DNA of 61,994 bases, taken from the NCBI GenBank assembly GCA_030017995.1, contig JASEGS010000004.1, forward strand, positions 1 to 61,994. Direction: 5' to 3'. Source of the DNA: Thermodesulfovibrionales bacterium. Its GTDB lineage: Bacteria; Nitrospirota; Thermodesulfovibrionia; Thermodesulfovibrionales; Dissulfurispiraceae. Position 1 is the first letter of the stretch. Each line of letters begins with the position of its first letter. Below, piece after piece: positions 17,528 through 26,802 of the stretch. The notes beneath the pieces were generated by a model that worked only from the letters and a program-made list of their open reading frames with translations, was not told the origin of the DNA and ran no database searches. The position numbers and the translations under genes are program-made.

Positions 17528-18578
17528 TGAAAAGCCTGAATATGTCGTTATACATCGCAAAAGCCATCAGGGCGATTATTATGACAATCCCTATGCGGTG
17601 GGCTATAGCTATAGCCTTTTCGCTTAATGGTTTTTTCCTTATCAATTCGATTCCGAGGAACATGAGGTGTCCGCCGTCAAGGATTGGTATGGGCAGAAGG
17701 TTAAGCACCCCCAAGTTTATGCTTATAACTGCTGCAAACACAAAGAAATTAAGCGCTCCTGTTGAAGCCTGCTTTTCAGCTAACTGGAATATGAGTATAG
17801 GACCTCCGATTGTCTCGATTGGGATTATTCTCTGAATCAGCTTTATTACACCTATCACTGTCAGTGCAGATAGTTCCCATGTCTTTAGAAAGGCATCTTT
17901 AACTGAATTAAAAAGACTCTCTCGTATTATAATAGTCTCATCGGCTGGTTTTATTCCTATAAGCCCTGTCTCTACTTCTTGTCCAAATATGTCTTTAACC
18001 CTTTTTTTGTCAGGCGTAATAGCGATAACCATTGATTCTGAGTTTCGCTGCACTTTTAAAACAAGGGGTTTTCCAGCGCTTTTATGAATTATTTCTGTCA
18101 TCTCTGCCCATAGTTTTATTTGTTTGCCGTCGATCTCTGTTATCCTGTCTCCCTTTTGGAGCATCGCCCCTGCAGCAGGAGAATCAGGCATTATCTCACC
18201 TATTACAGGAAGCAGGTTTGGTATGCCTATGAGGAATGCAAAGAAGAATATAACCACTGCTGTCATGAGGTTGAACAAAGGGCCTGCGAATACTATGGAA
18301 GCCTTTTTGCGCACACTCTGATTTTTGTATGAACGTTCTTTTTCTGAACTATCAATCTCTTCTTCGGGGTCTTCTCCCAGCATCTTTACATATCCGCCAA
18401 GCGGCACCGCGGATATCATATATTCTGTTTCGCCAATCTTTTTACTGATAATTCTTGGTCCGAAACCGAGAGAGAACTTAAGCACTTTAACATTGCTAAT
18501 TTTAGCAAATATGAAATGTCCTAATTCATGAATGAATATCAGAAAGCCGAATAAGAGTATTGCTGAAATTATTGTCAT
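17508..18578 (-). CDS. rseP: Site-2 zinc protease RseP
   Basis: A 356-residue inner-membrane metalloprotease. FIHELGHF near residue 15 is the HExxH zinc motif. A single PDZ domain (residues ~120-200, MLQKGDRITEIDGKQI) follows, and NLLPIPILDGGHL is the LDG motif supplying the third ligand. It cleaves anti-sigma factors or signal peptides within the membrane. Standard neighbours dxr, cdsA and uppS lie upstream with 4-bp or 10-bp overlaps, so the four are one operon. Confidence 0.93.
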   Translation of the reverse strand: MTIISAILLFGFLIFIHELGHFIFAKISNVKVLKFSLGFGPRIISKKIGETEYMISAVPLGGYVKMLGEDPEEEIDSSEKERSYKNQSVRKKASIVFAGPLFNLMTAVVIFFFAFLIGIPNLLPVIGEIMPDSPAAGAMLQKGDRITEIDGKQIKLWAEMTEIIHKSAGKPLVLKVQRNSESMVIAITPDKKRVKDIFGQEVETGLIGIKPADETIIIRESLFNSVKDAFLKTWELSALTVIGVIKLIQRIIPIETIGGPILIFQLAEKQASTGALNFFVFAAVISINLGVLNLLPIPILDGGHLMFLGIELIRKKPLSEKAIAIAHRIGIVIIIALMAFAMYNDIFRLFNGKPVP

Positions 18579-19744
18579 TTATTTAGTTCCTCCTGTGTTT
18601 TTCTCCTTGCCCAGCCGTCAGCTTCCAGTATTGTATTAATATCATCGGCAGGTTGAAGTTTGTGGACATCCATTACTTTTTTTATTATAACAGGTATATC
18701 ACTAAAACCGATAACACCGCCAAGGAAGGCTGCTACAGCAATTTCATTGGAGGCATTGAGAACAGCAGGCATTGTCCCTCCTGCCTCTATTGCATCATAT
18801 GCAAAGGAGAGGCAAGGGAATGTTTTTGTATCAGGTTTTTTAAATGTCAATCCGGATATTTCTTCCCAGTTGATAGGTTCAATGACATTTGCCAGCCTTT
18901 CAGGATAAGAGAGGGCATAGGCAATGGGCGCTTTCATGTCCGGCATTGAGAGTTGGGCAAGGTAGCTGCCGTCTTTGAACTCCACAATGGAGTGGATAAT
19001 GCTCTGGGGATGTATGAGGACATCTATTTTCTCGACAGGCATGTTAAACAGATGATATGCCTCGATAACTTCAAGACCTTTATTCATCAGGGTTGCAGAG
19101 TCAATTGTTATCTTTCTGCCCATGCTCCAATTCGGATGGTTAAGCGCCTCTCTGGGCGAAACATTATTGAGGTCTTCAGCGGTCATATTTATAAACGGCC
19201 CTCCGGATGCTGTGAGAATGAGCTTCTTTATATTGTCTTTAGTCTGTTTCTCCAGACATTGAAACAGGGCGCTGTGTTCACTGTCTACAGGAAGGATATG
19301 AGCATTATGCTTTTCTGCCATTGACATTACCATTTCTCCTGCTGTTACAAGTGTCTCTTTGTTTGCGAGGGCAATGGTTTTTCCTGCCCTGATTGCGGCG
19401 ATAGTCGGAAGAAGTCCAGCTGAACCTACAATAGAAGATAATATAATGTCAGCCTGCAGCATGGATGCAACGGCGCATATTCCATCTGTGCCGGAAAGCA
19501 TTTCCGGTAAATTTTGTATTTTGTATTTTGTATTTTGTATTTCGGACTTTAAATCCCTGTAAGCTTTTTCATCTGATACTGCAACAACTTTTGGCTGAAA
19601 CTTTTTTATCTGCTCAGCTAAAAGTGAAATATTTTTCCCGGCAGCAAGTCCAACAACCCTGAATCTCTCCTGAAATTTAGAGATTACCTCGAGGGCATTC
19701 CTGCCTATGGAGCCGGTGGAGCCTAAAATTACAATATTTTTCAT
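18575..19744 (-). CDS. dxr: 1-deoxy-D-xylulose 5-phosphate reductoisomerase
   Basis: A 389-residue MEP-pathway enzyme. ILGSTGSIGRNALEVI is the NADPH site, and ALANKETLV, PVDSEHSALFQCL, ASGGPF and the SMGRKITIDSATLMNKG motif are present. Residues around 65-80 (QNTKYKIQN) are an insert encoded by five tandem 7-bp units (19511-19545), at a surface-loop position between the NADPH-domain strands. IspH of the same pathway is at 56511. Confidence 0.96.
   Translation of the reverse strand: MKNIVILGSTGSIGRNALEVISKFQERFRVVGLAAGKNISLLAEQIKKFQPKVVAVSDEKAYRDLKSEIQNTKYKIQNLPEMLSGTDGICAVASMLQADIILSSIVGSAGLLPTIAAIRAGKTIALANKETLVTAGEMVMSMAEKHNAHILPVDSEHSALFQCLEKQTKDNIKKLILTASGGPFINMTAEDLNNVSPREALNHPNWSMGRKITIDSATLMNKGLEVIEAYHLFNMPVEKIDVLIHPQSIIHSIVEFKDGSYLAQLSMPDMKAPIAYALSYPERLANVIEPINWEEISGLTFKKPDTKTFPCLSFAYDAIEAGGTMPAVLNASNEIAVAAFLGGVIGFSDIPVIIKKVMDVHKLQPADDINTILEADGWARRKTQEELNK
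19511..19545. repeat. Heptad tract inside dxr
   Basis: Four exact attttgt units and one atttcgg on the plus strand. The coding strand reads (acaaaat)n, translating as a TKYKIQN heptapeptide cycle. Confidence 0.9.
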
Positions 19745-20535
19745 AAGACTAAGGTTATCCAGTAAAGCACCGGTCCTGCAAAAAGCACCCCGTCTATCTT
19801 GTCAAGAATGCCGCCATGCCCTGGGATTATAGAGCTTGAATCCTTTACCCCTGCATCTCTTTTAAACATAGATTCAATGAGGTCTCCTGCAATGGTTACA
19901 GCGCCTATAATCGCCCCAATGAGTATTAATTTTAACGGAGAGAGCATAAATTTCTGGATGATTTCCAAAAGGCTTCCAAGCAGCAGAGAAGATAGAATCC
20001 CTCCGACTATTGAGCCAAAGGCGCCTGCTATGGTTTTGTTCGGGCTTACCTTTTCATAAAGCTTTCTTTTCCCAATTCTTTTGCCAACATAATATGCAAG
20101 ACTGTCTGACGCCCAGACACAGCCATACAAAAAGATTATCCATTCATATCCCTGCAGTCTCAGATGCCACTGAGCAAGCAGGAGATTTGGGATATACAAT
20201 AGGCTAATGATAGCAGGAGATATGTCTTTAAGCGAAGAGACCGGGTCTTTAACAAGGAGCAAACGGGCTGTTGCTATTAGTATAAAAGCTATTATAAAGG
20301 GCTGAATGTTGAAGGTTAAAGGCTGACTTCCTGATAAGATAAAGAGCAGTATGCCGAGTATTATTCCAATGAGTGATATTGTCTTTTTTGTCTTATACAT
20401 GGAATGAAATTCGATCTGTGCGAGCACAGATGCTGTGGTCAAAAGGATGAGAAAGAAAAGAGGAGGTAATTTTGTTACATACAGATAGAAGAGTGGCAGG
20501 GCGATAACGGCCACGATAAAGCGTTTCAGGTGCAT
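19741..20535 (-). CDS. cdsA: Phosphatidate cytidylyltransferase
   Basis: A 264-residue multi-pass membrane enzyme making CDP-diacylglycerol for phospholipid synthesis. The C-terminal signature is GDLIESMFKRDAGVKDSS...PGHGGILDKIDG. The loop LSGSQPLTFNIQPF is written by a degenerate heptad tract (20300-20327). It overlaps uppS by 10 bp and dxr by 4 bp. Confidence 0.95.
   Translation of the reverse strand: MHLKRFIVAVIALPLFYLYVTKLPPLFFLILLTTASVLAQIEFHSMYKTKKTISLIGIILGILLFILSGSQPLTFNIQPFIIAFILIATARLLLVKDPVSSLKDISPAIISLLYIPNLLLAQWHLRLQGYEWIIFLYGCVWASDSLAYYVGKRIGKRKLYEKVSPNKTIAGAFGSIVGGILSSLLLGSLLEIIQKFMLSPLKLILIGAIIGAVTIAGDLIESMFKRDAGVKDSSSIIPGHGGILDKIDGVLFAGPVLYWITLVL
20300..20327. repeat. Heptad tract inside cdsA
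   Basis: Plus-strand units ggctgaa, tgttgaa, ggttaaa, ggctgac. The plus strand has stops; the coding strand does not. Confidence 0.6.
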
Positions 20536-21236
20536 TTGACCGCTCCATTTGTCAGCTTCCCAAAGCGTCTGTCTCTTGTCTGATAATTATAGATCGCTTC
20601 CAGCAGCTCTTCTTTAGTAAAGTCAGGCCATAATGTGCTGGTAAAATAAAATTCTGAATATGCCGATTGCCAGAGCAGGAAGTTGCTCAACCTCTGTTCG
20701 CCGCTTGTTCTTATTATTAGATCTAGATCCGGTATGCCCGAGGTATCCAGCAGTTGGCTTATCCTTTCCTCAGAAATATCCTCAGGGGACAGCCCAATGC
20801 TTATAGCCCTTTTAACTGCTCTTATAATCTCATCCCTTCCACTGTAACTGAGGGCACATTGCAGAGTAAATTTATCATTATTTTCGGTTAGGCGCTCTAC
20901 GCTTTCAACTATTTCCCTTGTGTTGTCCGACAATCTGTCCCTGTTGCCGATAACCTTGAATTTTATCCCTTCCTTCATAAAGTTCAAGGATTTCCCCTTT
21001 AATGTTGATTCCAAAAGACTCATAATTACAGAGATCTCATCTTCCGGCCTCCTCCAGTTTTCTATTGAAAAAGCATAGAGGGACAGGACTTTTATCCCTG
21101 TGCCCAGAGCCGCTTCAGTAATTTCCATGGCCCTCTCTACGCCTCTTCTGTGACCTTCAAATCGCGGCAATCCTCTCATCTCTGCCCATCGGCCATTGCC
21201 GTCCATTATTATTCCTATGTGTAGCGGAATGCTCAT
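20526..21236 (-). CDS. uppS: Undecaprenyl diphosphate synthase
   Basis: A 236-residue cis-prenyltransferase. IIMDGNGRWAEMRGLPRFEGH carries the catalytic Asp and phosphate-binding residues. SFIENWRRP-like (YAFSIENWRRP), DLIIRTSGEQRLSNF and LWPDF follow. It makes the lipid carrier for peptidoglycan and LPS. First gene of uppS-cdsA-dxr-rseP-nudix. Confidence 0.96.
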   Translation of the reverse strand: MSIPLHIGIIMDGNGRWAEMRGLPRFEGHRRGVERAMEITEAALGTGIKVLSLYAFSIENWRRPEDEISVIMSLLESTLKGKSLNFMKEGIKFKVIGNRDRLSDNTREIVESVERLTENNDKFTLQCALSYSGRDEIIRAVKRAISIGLSPEDISEERISQLLDTSGIPDLDLIIRTSGEQRLSNFLLWQSAYSEFYFTSTLWPDFTKEELLEAIYNYQTRDRRFGKLTNGAVKCT

Positions 21237-21264
21237 TTTTACAGTAGTGACGGGAATTTCTTTT

Positions 21265-22971
21265 TTAGATTCCTTTCAATGAAAATATATACAGCATTGT
21301 GCCGAAGGGATTTTCTCCTTTAAGTATATTGCCTGCCCTTATACCGAACAAGGGTTTTGACAGCACTACTATTCTGTCGCCTACGATGGCATAATCAAGG
21401 ATTTCACCGCCTATTTCTTTGAGCAGGGAACCCTCTTCGATTGTGATCCCATTCCACCAAAAACTCTTTATCTCTGAGCTTTTGTATCCCAGTCCCTTTG
21501 CAATTCCGAGTAAGGGTTTGCGTTTTACTGCAAGGACTTCATTCCCGCTTAACAGGACAAGTCTGTCTTTTACTGACCAACTCCCCCTGTCGATCATCAC
21601 AATTGGGGACTCTTTTTTAAATTGCGTCAAAAAACCTCCAAATTCCTGCGCACTTACCCACACCCTTATTCCTTTTTCGTCGTAGAGGTGCAAATAGCCT
21701 GCCTCATCCCAGGCCAGAATTGTCTGTTTTCCTTCAGTGGAACTGATGCGCTGAAAGTCATAAATATTGACCCCTTGCGGCAGTTTAAGGGAATCGCTGC
21801 TTTTATATGTTCCATTGCTATAGAGAATCGTAAATACATTTCCGTCATAGCCGTCACTCTTCGTGTATTTTTGACCGATCAGGTTATTGTCGATTCTTCT
21901 TAGGAAGGTGTCCTGGAATTTATGTATTTGTACAAAGTCAGAACCGCGCAGCTCGTAAATAAATGATATTATGTCTGTATCGTATAAAGAAGTGATAAGC
22001 ACCTCGTCTCTTTTGTTTTTATTGCTGTCTGCTGTATCTACCCACAGGACCTCAGTTGTTGAAGGGATTTTGAAATCCCACAATAATTTGAGGTCAACCC
22101 CTGCAGCATAAACCTTTATATGGTCGCCTGATGCGAGGATTATCTCAGGATTGCCGTCTCCGTCAATGTCTCCTATAGCAAGGCGTCTGGCGCCAAAGGG
22201 CAGTTGGAATGACAGGATGGCCTCTCCTTCTTTTGCACTAAAGAGTCCTGCCTTGAACCTCAGTTCTTTAACATGAGCAATATCAACCTTAGACTTTGTT
22301 TCTGAAAACTGTTTTGAATCATTGACCATCAAGATCTTTTGCGTAAGATTTATATGATCCTTGGATTCTGAGGATGATAGGATCAATGCTATATCTGCGC
22401 CTTTTGCCTTTGCTTCAGAAATTATTTTCTGGACGTCATCCGTTTGAATCCCTGTATCTATCAACTCAAACCTGCCGCTTTCTTTAAGCATCTGGTAATA
22501 ACTATCTCCTAAGAACCAATCAACATTCCCCTGATAAAATAAGACCTTCACCTTCGTGCCCGGGATTTTAACTTTTGCGTCTTTAAAATCATCAACTTTC
22601 CCCTTGATTATTTTGCCTGTAGAATCATTTTCGCTTATTGATATGATTTCGATATTGCCGACAGGGATCTCTATTTTGCCGAGGGGTTCTTTTGTTACAG
22701 GATGGACGAAACTTGCCCCTTCCTTGAATGCATTAAGCCTCATCCCGACTTTAATCAATTGCTTTTGCCCAGCGTCTATTTTAACTGTGTCTCCATTCGC
22801 AGCAACAATGCTTCCTGCAACAGGCTTGAAATAGGATATTAATTCTTCTTTTAGGATGGTTAAAGACTTTTCATGCTCTTTTTTTGATTCCTTATTCTGT
22901 GCGCTGGCTGAAAATGACAAAAATGTCATAAGATAAAGTGTAAATGCAAATATTATGATGTTTCTGAACAT
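21265..22971 (-). CDS. Secreted FG-GAP/FlgT-like repeat protein
   Basis: A 568-residue protein with a signal peptide (cleavage after SASA, ~residue 24). Residues ~25-125 resemble a FlgT-type C-terminal module (GSIVAANGDTVKIDAGQ, KVGMRLNAF). Residues ~140-200 resemble a TolB-like segment (FYQGNVDWFLGDSYYQMLK). The C-terminal ~330 residues contain beta-propeller FG-GAP signatures, clearest in IGDIDGDGNPEIILASGDH. Probably periplasmic or outer-membrane associated; function unknown. Its neighbours are envelope genes. Confidence 0.65.
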   Translation of the reverse strand: MFRNIIIFAFTLYLMTFLSFSASAQNKESKKEHEKSLTILKEELISYFKPVAGSIVAANGDTVKIDAGQKQLIKVGMRLNAFKEGASFVHPVTKEPLGKIEIPVGNIEIISISENDSTGKIIKGKVDDFKDAKVKIPGTKVKVLFYQGNVDWFLGDSYYQMLKESGRFELIDTGIQTDDVQKIISEAKAKGADIALILSSSESKDHINLTQKILMVNDSKQFSETKSKVDIAHVKELRFKAGLFSAKEGEAILSFQLPFGARRLAIGDIDGDGNPEIILASGDHIKVYAAGVDLKLLWDFKIPSTTEVLWVDTADSNKNKRDEVLITSLYDTDIISFIYELRGSDFVQIHKFQDTFLRRIDNNLIGQKYTKSDGYDGNVFTILYSNGTYKSSDSLKLPQGVNIYDFQRISSTEGKQTILAWDEAGYLHLYDEKGIRVWVSAQEFGGFLTQFKKESPIVMIDRGSWSVKDRLVLLSGNEVLAVKRKPLLGIAKGLGYKSSEIKSFWWNGITIEEGSLLKEIGGEILDYAIVGDRIVVLSKPLFGIRAGNILKGENPFGTMLYIFSLKGI

Positions 22972-23061
22972 ATATACATCCTCCTAAACAAACAGTTTAA
23001 ATTATAGGTTATGTATAAGTCAAAAATAATGGTGTTAAGCTGTCCATAATCCGTAATCAAA

Positions 23062-23221
23062 CAAAGCAGTCACGCCTTCAAAGTCTTTATCAATGCGATA
23101 AGATTATTAAATGCCTGTTTATACTGCTGAATGCAAAGGGTGATATTGAAATTGCCTCTAATGTCGGAGAGTTCGGCGCTAAGGTATCGCTGATAAAGCC
23201 TTTTCACCCATGCCTGCTTTG
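23062..23221 (-). mobile_element. MITE-like element, copy B (160 bp)
   Basis: Reverse-orientation copy of the element at 602-761, same length, about three mismatches by eye. The wider flanks also carry an inverted pair, ccataatccgta (23044-23055) and tacggattatgg (23240-23251). It sits between two divergent genes, upstream of bamD. Confidence 0.85.
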
Positions 23222-23292
23222 TTTCTGTAAATGTTTGGCTACGGATTATGGGCTATTGACTAAAAAAGGGATTAAAGGTTTTAATAAACGCT

Positions 23293-24093
23293 ATGAAAAT
23301 TGGAGTCACAGAAGTTAGAAGTCAGAACACAGAAAATAGAGGACAAGTGTTGTTTTTTATATGTGTTATGTTCTCTGTCATCTGTCTTCTGTCTTCATGT
23401 AGGGGCGGGAAAGAAGTAAAAAAGGAAGACGTTTTTGATCCTGAAAAATATATGTCAAAGGCAGATAGTCTGCTGAATGACAAGGAGTATGAAGAGGCGA
23501 GAAAAATTCTTTTTGAGGTGAAGAACAGGGATATTGCAAAGAAATATGCTCCTCTGGCGCATCTTAAAACGGCTGATTCTTATGTTAGGGAAGGAGATCC
23601 CGATATCGGCATTGAGGAATACAGGAAGTTTCTTGAGTTTTATCCTGACAACCAGTACGCACCTTATGCCCAGTATCAAATTGCAATGGCATATTTTTCG
23701 CAGATTGAATCTTCGGAGAGGGGGACTGGCGAAGCGCAAAAGGCGCTCAAGGAATTCATAAAATTAAAAGAATTATATCCGAGAAACCCATACAGGGAAG
23801 TAGTGGAACTCAGGATAGAGAAGTGCAAGAATATAATTGCCGATGGGGAGTTCATAATCGGACAATTTTATTATAAAAAAGATTCATATAATTCTGCCAT
23901 AAACAGGTTTGAGAGATTGCTTAAAGAATTCCCTGAATATAAGAGAGGTGATGAAGCACTGCTGCTTTTGGCCAAGTCATACAAGGCAATGAAGTTGGAA
24001 GATAAAGCGAAAGAAACGTTCAGAAAATTGATTGATAAATACCCTTCCAGCAGATTTGCGTCAGAAGCGAAGAAGGAAATAGAAAAGCGGTGA
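23293..24093 (+). CDS. bamD: Outer-membrane assembly lipoprotein BamD
   Basis: A 266-residue TPR lipoprotein. A lipobox LLSSC ends the signal peptide near residue 36. TPR-type helices follow, e.g. YEEARKILFEVK, PDIGIEEYRKFLEFYPDNQYAPYAQYQIA, and SAINRFERLLKEFPEYKRGDEALLLLAKSY. It scaffolds BamA in beta-barrel insertion. The first ~20 residues (TEVRSQNTENRG) and much of the signal sequence (FSVICLLSS) are written by two heptad tracts, so the true start may be internal, for example at a Met nearer the hydrophobic core. It overlaps the next gene by 4 bp. Confidence 0.88.
   Translation: MKIGVTEVRSQNTENRGQVLFFICVMFSVICLLSSCRGGKEVKKEDVFDPEKYMSKADSLLNDKEYEEARKILFEVKNRDIAKKYAPLAHLKTADSYVREGDPDIGIEEYRKFLEFYPDNQYAPYAQYQIAMAYFSQIESSERGTGEAQKALKEFIKLKELYPRNPYREVVELRIEKCKNIIADGEFIIGQFYYKKDSYNSAINRFERLLKEFPEYKRGDEALLLLAKSYKAMKLEDKAKETFRKLIDKYPSSRFASEAKKEIEKR
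23304..23398. repeat. Two heptad tracts in the bamD signal region
   Basis: Tract 1 (23304-23345): agtcaca, gaagtta, gaagtca, gaacaca, gaaaata, gaggaca. Tract 2 (23371-23398): ttctctg, tcatctg, tcttctg, tcttcat. They are approximately inverse complements and could pair. Confidence 0.75.
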
Positions 24094-24743
24094 GACTTTG
24101 CCATTACTATCCTGCCTTTATAAACCTGCTTGATAAACAGTGTGTTGTTGTGGGAGGCGGAAGGGTTGCAGAAAGAAAGGTTTTATCCCTCCTTAAATCC
24201 GGAGCTCGCGTTAAGATAATAAGTCCTGTCCTTACCAGCGCTCTTGAAAAAAAGAAGATAGAAGGCAAGATAAAGCATATAAAAAGGAATTACAGGAATG
24301 GAGATTTGAAAAAGGCTTTTCTGGTTATTGCAGCGACATCTGATGATAGGATAAACAGAAAGGTTTCTGCAGATGCCCCGTGTCTTGTAAATGTAGTTGA
24401 CCAGCCGTCAATGGCCAATTTCATTGTGCCGTCAGTCATAAAGAGGGGGCCGTTGACTGTTGCCATATCCACATCCGGCGCTAGCCCAGCTGTGGCCAGA
24501 AAGATGCGGATTGAACTGGAGTCATTGTATAAAGAAGACTTCGGAAGGTACCTAAATTTTTTATCAAGAATGCGTAAGGTGGCAATAAAAGAAGTAAAAG
24601 ACAAAAAAATAAGGGAAAATTTTTTAAAGGATGCTGCATCAGAAGAGATTTTTCATATTCTTCGCACTGATGGTTTTAAAAAGGCAAAGGAAAGAGTGAT
24701 GAGTAAAATGCAAGAAACAAAATGCGGAGTGCAAAATGATTAA
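24090..24743 (+). CDS. Precorrin-2 dehydrogenase/siroheme synthase (Met8-type)
   Basis: A 217-residue protein corresponding to the N-terminal half of CysG. YYPAFINLLDKQCVVVGGGRVAERKV is the NAD site, followed by AATSDDRINRKV, CLVNVVDQPSMANFIVPSVIKRG, and TSGASPAVARKMR. It oxidises precorrin-2 to sirohydrochlorin and may insert iron, for siroheme or haem d1-type pathways. GTG start at 24090 overlaps the bamD stop. Its C-terminal tail (MQETKCGVQND) comes from a heptad tract. Confidence 0.9.
   Translation: MRLCHYYPAFINLLDKQCVVVGGGRVAERKVLSLLKSGARVKIISPVLTSALEKKKIEGKIKHIKRNYRNGDLKKAFLVIAATSDDRINRKVSADAPCLVNVVDQPSMANFIVPSVIKRGPLTVAISTSGASPAVARKMRIELESLYKEDFGRYLNFLSRMRKVAIKEVKDKKIRENFLKDAASEEIFHILRTDGFKKAKERVMSKMQETKCGVQND
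24705..24739. repeat. Heptad tract at siroheme gene / gnnA boundary
   Basis: Units aaaatgc, aagaaac, aaaatgc, ggagtgc, aaaatga; the last unit supplies the gnnA ATG (24736). Confidence 0.7.
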
Positions 24744-25668
24744 TGTGGCTGTAATAGGGGTTGGTTATTTAGGACAGCATCATGCCCGTATTTTTTCGGA
24801 GCTTGCCGAAGAATCCAATGATGTCAGACTTGCAGCTATTATTGATTCAGACAGAAAACGTGCTGAAGATATAGCGAGGAATTATGAATGCGAATTTTAC
24901 AATGATTACAGAGATATTCCGAGCGACATTAATGCTGTAAGCATAGTCACACCTACCACAACTCATTATGGGATAGCCATGGACTGCATAGAGGCAGGAA
25001 GGGATGTTCTGATTGAAAAGCCCATTACAACCAGTGTTGAAGATGCGGATAGATTAATTGAGATGGCAGAAAAAAAAGGAAGCATAATACAGGTGGGACA
25101 TCTTGAGAGATTTAATCCGGCTCTGACAGCAGTCTATCCCATGCTGGACAAACCTGTGTTTATTGAGGCAGAGAGGCTGTCTCCGTTCCTCGGCAGGGGC
25201 ATTGATGTGGATGTGACCCTTGATCTGATGATACACGATATTGATATAGTCCTTGCAATTATAGGGCAGAAGACAGACATAAAAGACATTAAGGCAACCG
25301 GGGCAAAACTGCTTACAGGCAATATTGACATAGCAAAGGCGTGGATTGAATTTGACAGCGGCATTCAGGCGCTGATGACATCCGGAAGAATTTTCTCCGA
25401 AAGATCGAGAAAGCTTAAAATATTCCAGAAAGGGTCGTATCTTCTTGTTGATTATCACAACATGGAAGTCAAGAAATTTTCACGAAAAGGAAACGAACTG
25501 TTGCAGGAAACAATCAGATTAGAAAGAAAAGAGCCGCTGAAAGAAGAATTAGAGGATTTTATAAGATGTGTAATAACAAGGCAGAAGCCTTTAGTTTCAG
25601 CTATTGAGGGGAGAAACGCCTTAGGGATTGCGCTGCAAATAAATGATATTATTAAGTCAGCAGAATAA
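24736..25668 (+). CDS. gnnA: Gfo/Idh/MocA oxidoreductase, likely UDP-GlcNAc 3-dehydrogenase
   Basis: A 310-residue NAD(P)-dependent sugar oxidoreductase. The Rossmann motif is VIGVGYLGQHHARIF, then VLIEKPITT (EKP motif), GHLERFNPA, and the catalytic DLMIHDID. The next genes are a DegT-type aminotransferase and lpxB, the order seen for gnnA-gnnB in Acidithiobacillus. There the pair converts UDP-GlcNAc to UDP-2,3-diamino sugar so that lipid A carries amide-linked acyl chains at position 3. The assignment rests on family plus context. Confidence 0.78.
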   Translation: MINVAVIGVGYLGQHHARIFSELAEESNDVRLAAIIDSDRKRAEDIARNYECEFYNDYRDIPSDINAVSIVTPTTTHYGIAMDCIEAGRDVLIEKPITTSVEDADRLIEMAEKKGSIIQVGHLERFNPALTAVYPMLDKPVFIEAERLSPFLGRGIDVDVTLDLMIHDIDIVLAIIGQKTDIKDIKATGAKLLTGNIDIAKAWIEFDSGIQALMTSGRIFSERSRKLKIFQKGSYLLVDYHNMEVKKFSRKGNELLQETIRLERKEPLKEELEDFIRCVITRQKPLVSAIEGRNALGIALQINDIIKSAE

Positions 25669-25688
25669 TTGGCGATTAAGAGGAATCT

Positions 25689-26786
25689 ATGAAACCGATG
25701 ATTGATTTAAGAAAACAGTATTTGGAAATAAAGGATGAAATCTCCGTTATATTGGACGATATACTAAGAAGTTCCCAGTATATCTTAGGCAGAAAGGTCT
25801 CTGAACTTGAGGAAAACATCAGGGCATACCACGCAGTAGAGGAGGCTATAGGAGTGGCTTCCGGAACAGACGCCATACACCTTTCTTTAAAGGCAGTCGG
25901 GATAGGCGAAGGCGATGAGGTTATAACAACCCCATTTACATTTTTTGCGACAGCAGAGGCGGTCTTGTACACAGGGGCAAAGCCTGTGTTTGTGGACATC
26001 GAGCCAGAGACTTATAACATTGATGTTTCGCTTATTGAAAAGAAGATTACCAAAAAAACAAAGGCCATCCTTCCTGTCCACATCTTTGGCCATCCTGCAG
26101 ACATGAATGCAATAATGGATATTGCAAGGGAATATAACCTCAAGGTAATAGAGGATTGTGCCCAGTCATTCGGCGCGTCATTGAATGGTAGGAAAACCGG
26201 AAGTTTTGGTGATGCAGGTTGTTTCAGCTTTTATCCAAGCAAGAATTTAGGTGCGTATGGCGACGGCGGCATGATAATCCTGCATGATAAGAAGGTGGCT
26301 AATGATATAAGGAAATTCAGGAATCACGGATCAAGCGGAGGTTACAGGCATGAATGTCTTGGCTATAACAGCAGGCTTGACGAGATACAGGCAGGAATAC
26401 TCCTTGTAAAGTTTAAACGGATTGACGAGTATAACAGGATGAGACGTGATAAGGCATCTATTTATAACAGTTTGCTTTCTGATGTGGTTGGATGTCCTGT
26501 TGAGAAATCAGAAGCTTTTCATGTTTATCATCAATATACCATAAGAAGTGATAAGAGAGATTTCATTCGGCAGAAGTTAAGTGATAGCGGTTTGCCCTCG
26601 GTAGTATATTACCCCATCCCTTTACATCTGCAGGAGGCACTGAGATTCATGGAACATAGGGAAGGGGACTTCCCTGTGGCGGAAAGAGTCTCACGAGAAG
26701 TTTTATCATTGCCCATATATCCAGAACTGGATGAGGATGATATGCGCGCTACCTGTGAGATAATCATAAGGGCAGTAACACAGTAG
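25689..26786 (+). CDS. gnnB: DegT-family aminotransferase, likely UDP-3-keto-GlcNAc transaminase
   Basis: A 365-residue PLP enzyme of the DegT/DnrJ/EryC1 family. Motifs: GVASGTDAIHLSLKAVGIG, TTPFTFFATAEAV, PVHIFGHPADM, EDCAQSFGA, and the Schiff-base Lys in SFYPSKNLGAYGDGG, then GYNSRLDEIQAGIL. Positioned 20 bp after gnnA and before lpxB, it fits GnnB. Other DegT enzymes modify O-antigen sugars, so the specific role is inferred. Confidence 0.78.
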   Translation: MKPMIDLRKQYLEIKDEISVILDDILRSSQYILGRKVSELEENIRAYHAVEEAIGVASGTDAIHLSLKAVGIGEGDEVITTPFTFFATAEAVLYTGAKPVFVDIEPETYNIDVSLIEKKITKKTKAILPVHIFGHPADMNAIMDIAREYNLKVIEDCAQSFGASLNGRKTGSFGDAGCFSFYPSKNLGAYGDGGMIILHDKKVANDIRKFRNHGSSGGYRHECLGYNSRLDEIQAGILLVKFKRIDEYNRMRRDKASIYNSLLSDVVGCPVEKSEAFHVYHQYTIRSDKRDFIRQKLSDSGLPSVVYYPIPLHLQEALRFMEHREGDFPVAERVSREVLSLPIYPELDEDDMRATCEIIIRAVTQ

Positions 26787-26799
26787 TTAAGAGTTAAGA
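26786..26799. repeat. Two-unit heptad between gnnB and lpxB
   Basis: gttaaga twice, immediately before the lpxB start region. Too short to be significant alone. Confidence 0.4.
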
Positions 26800-26802
26800 A
26801 TT

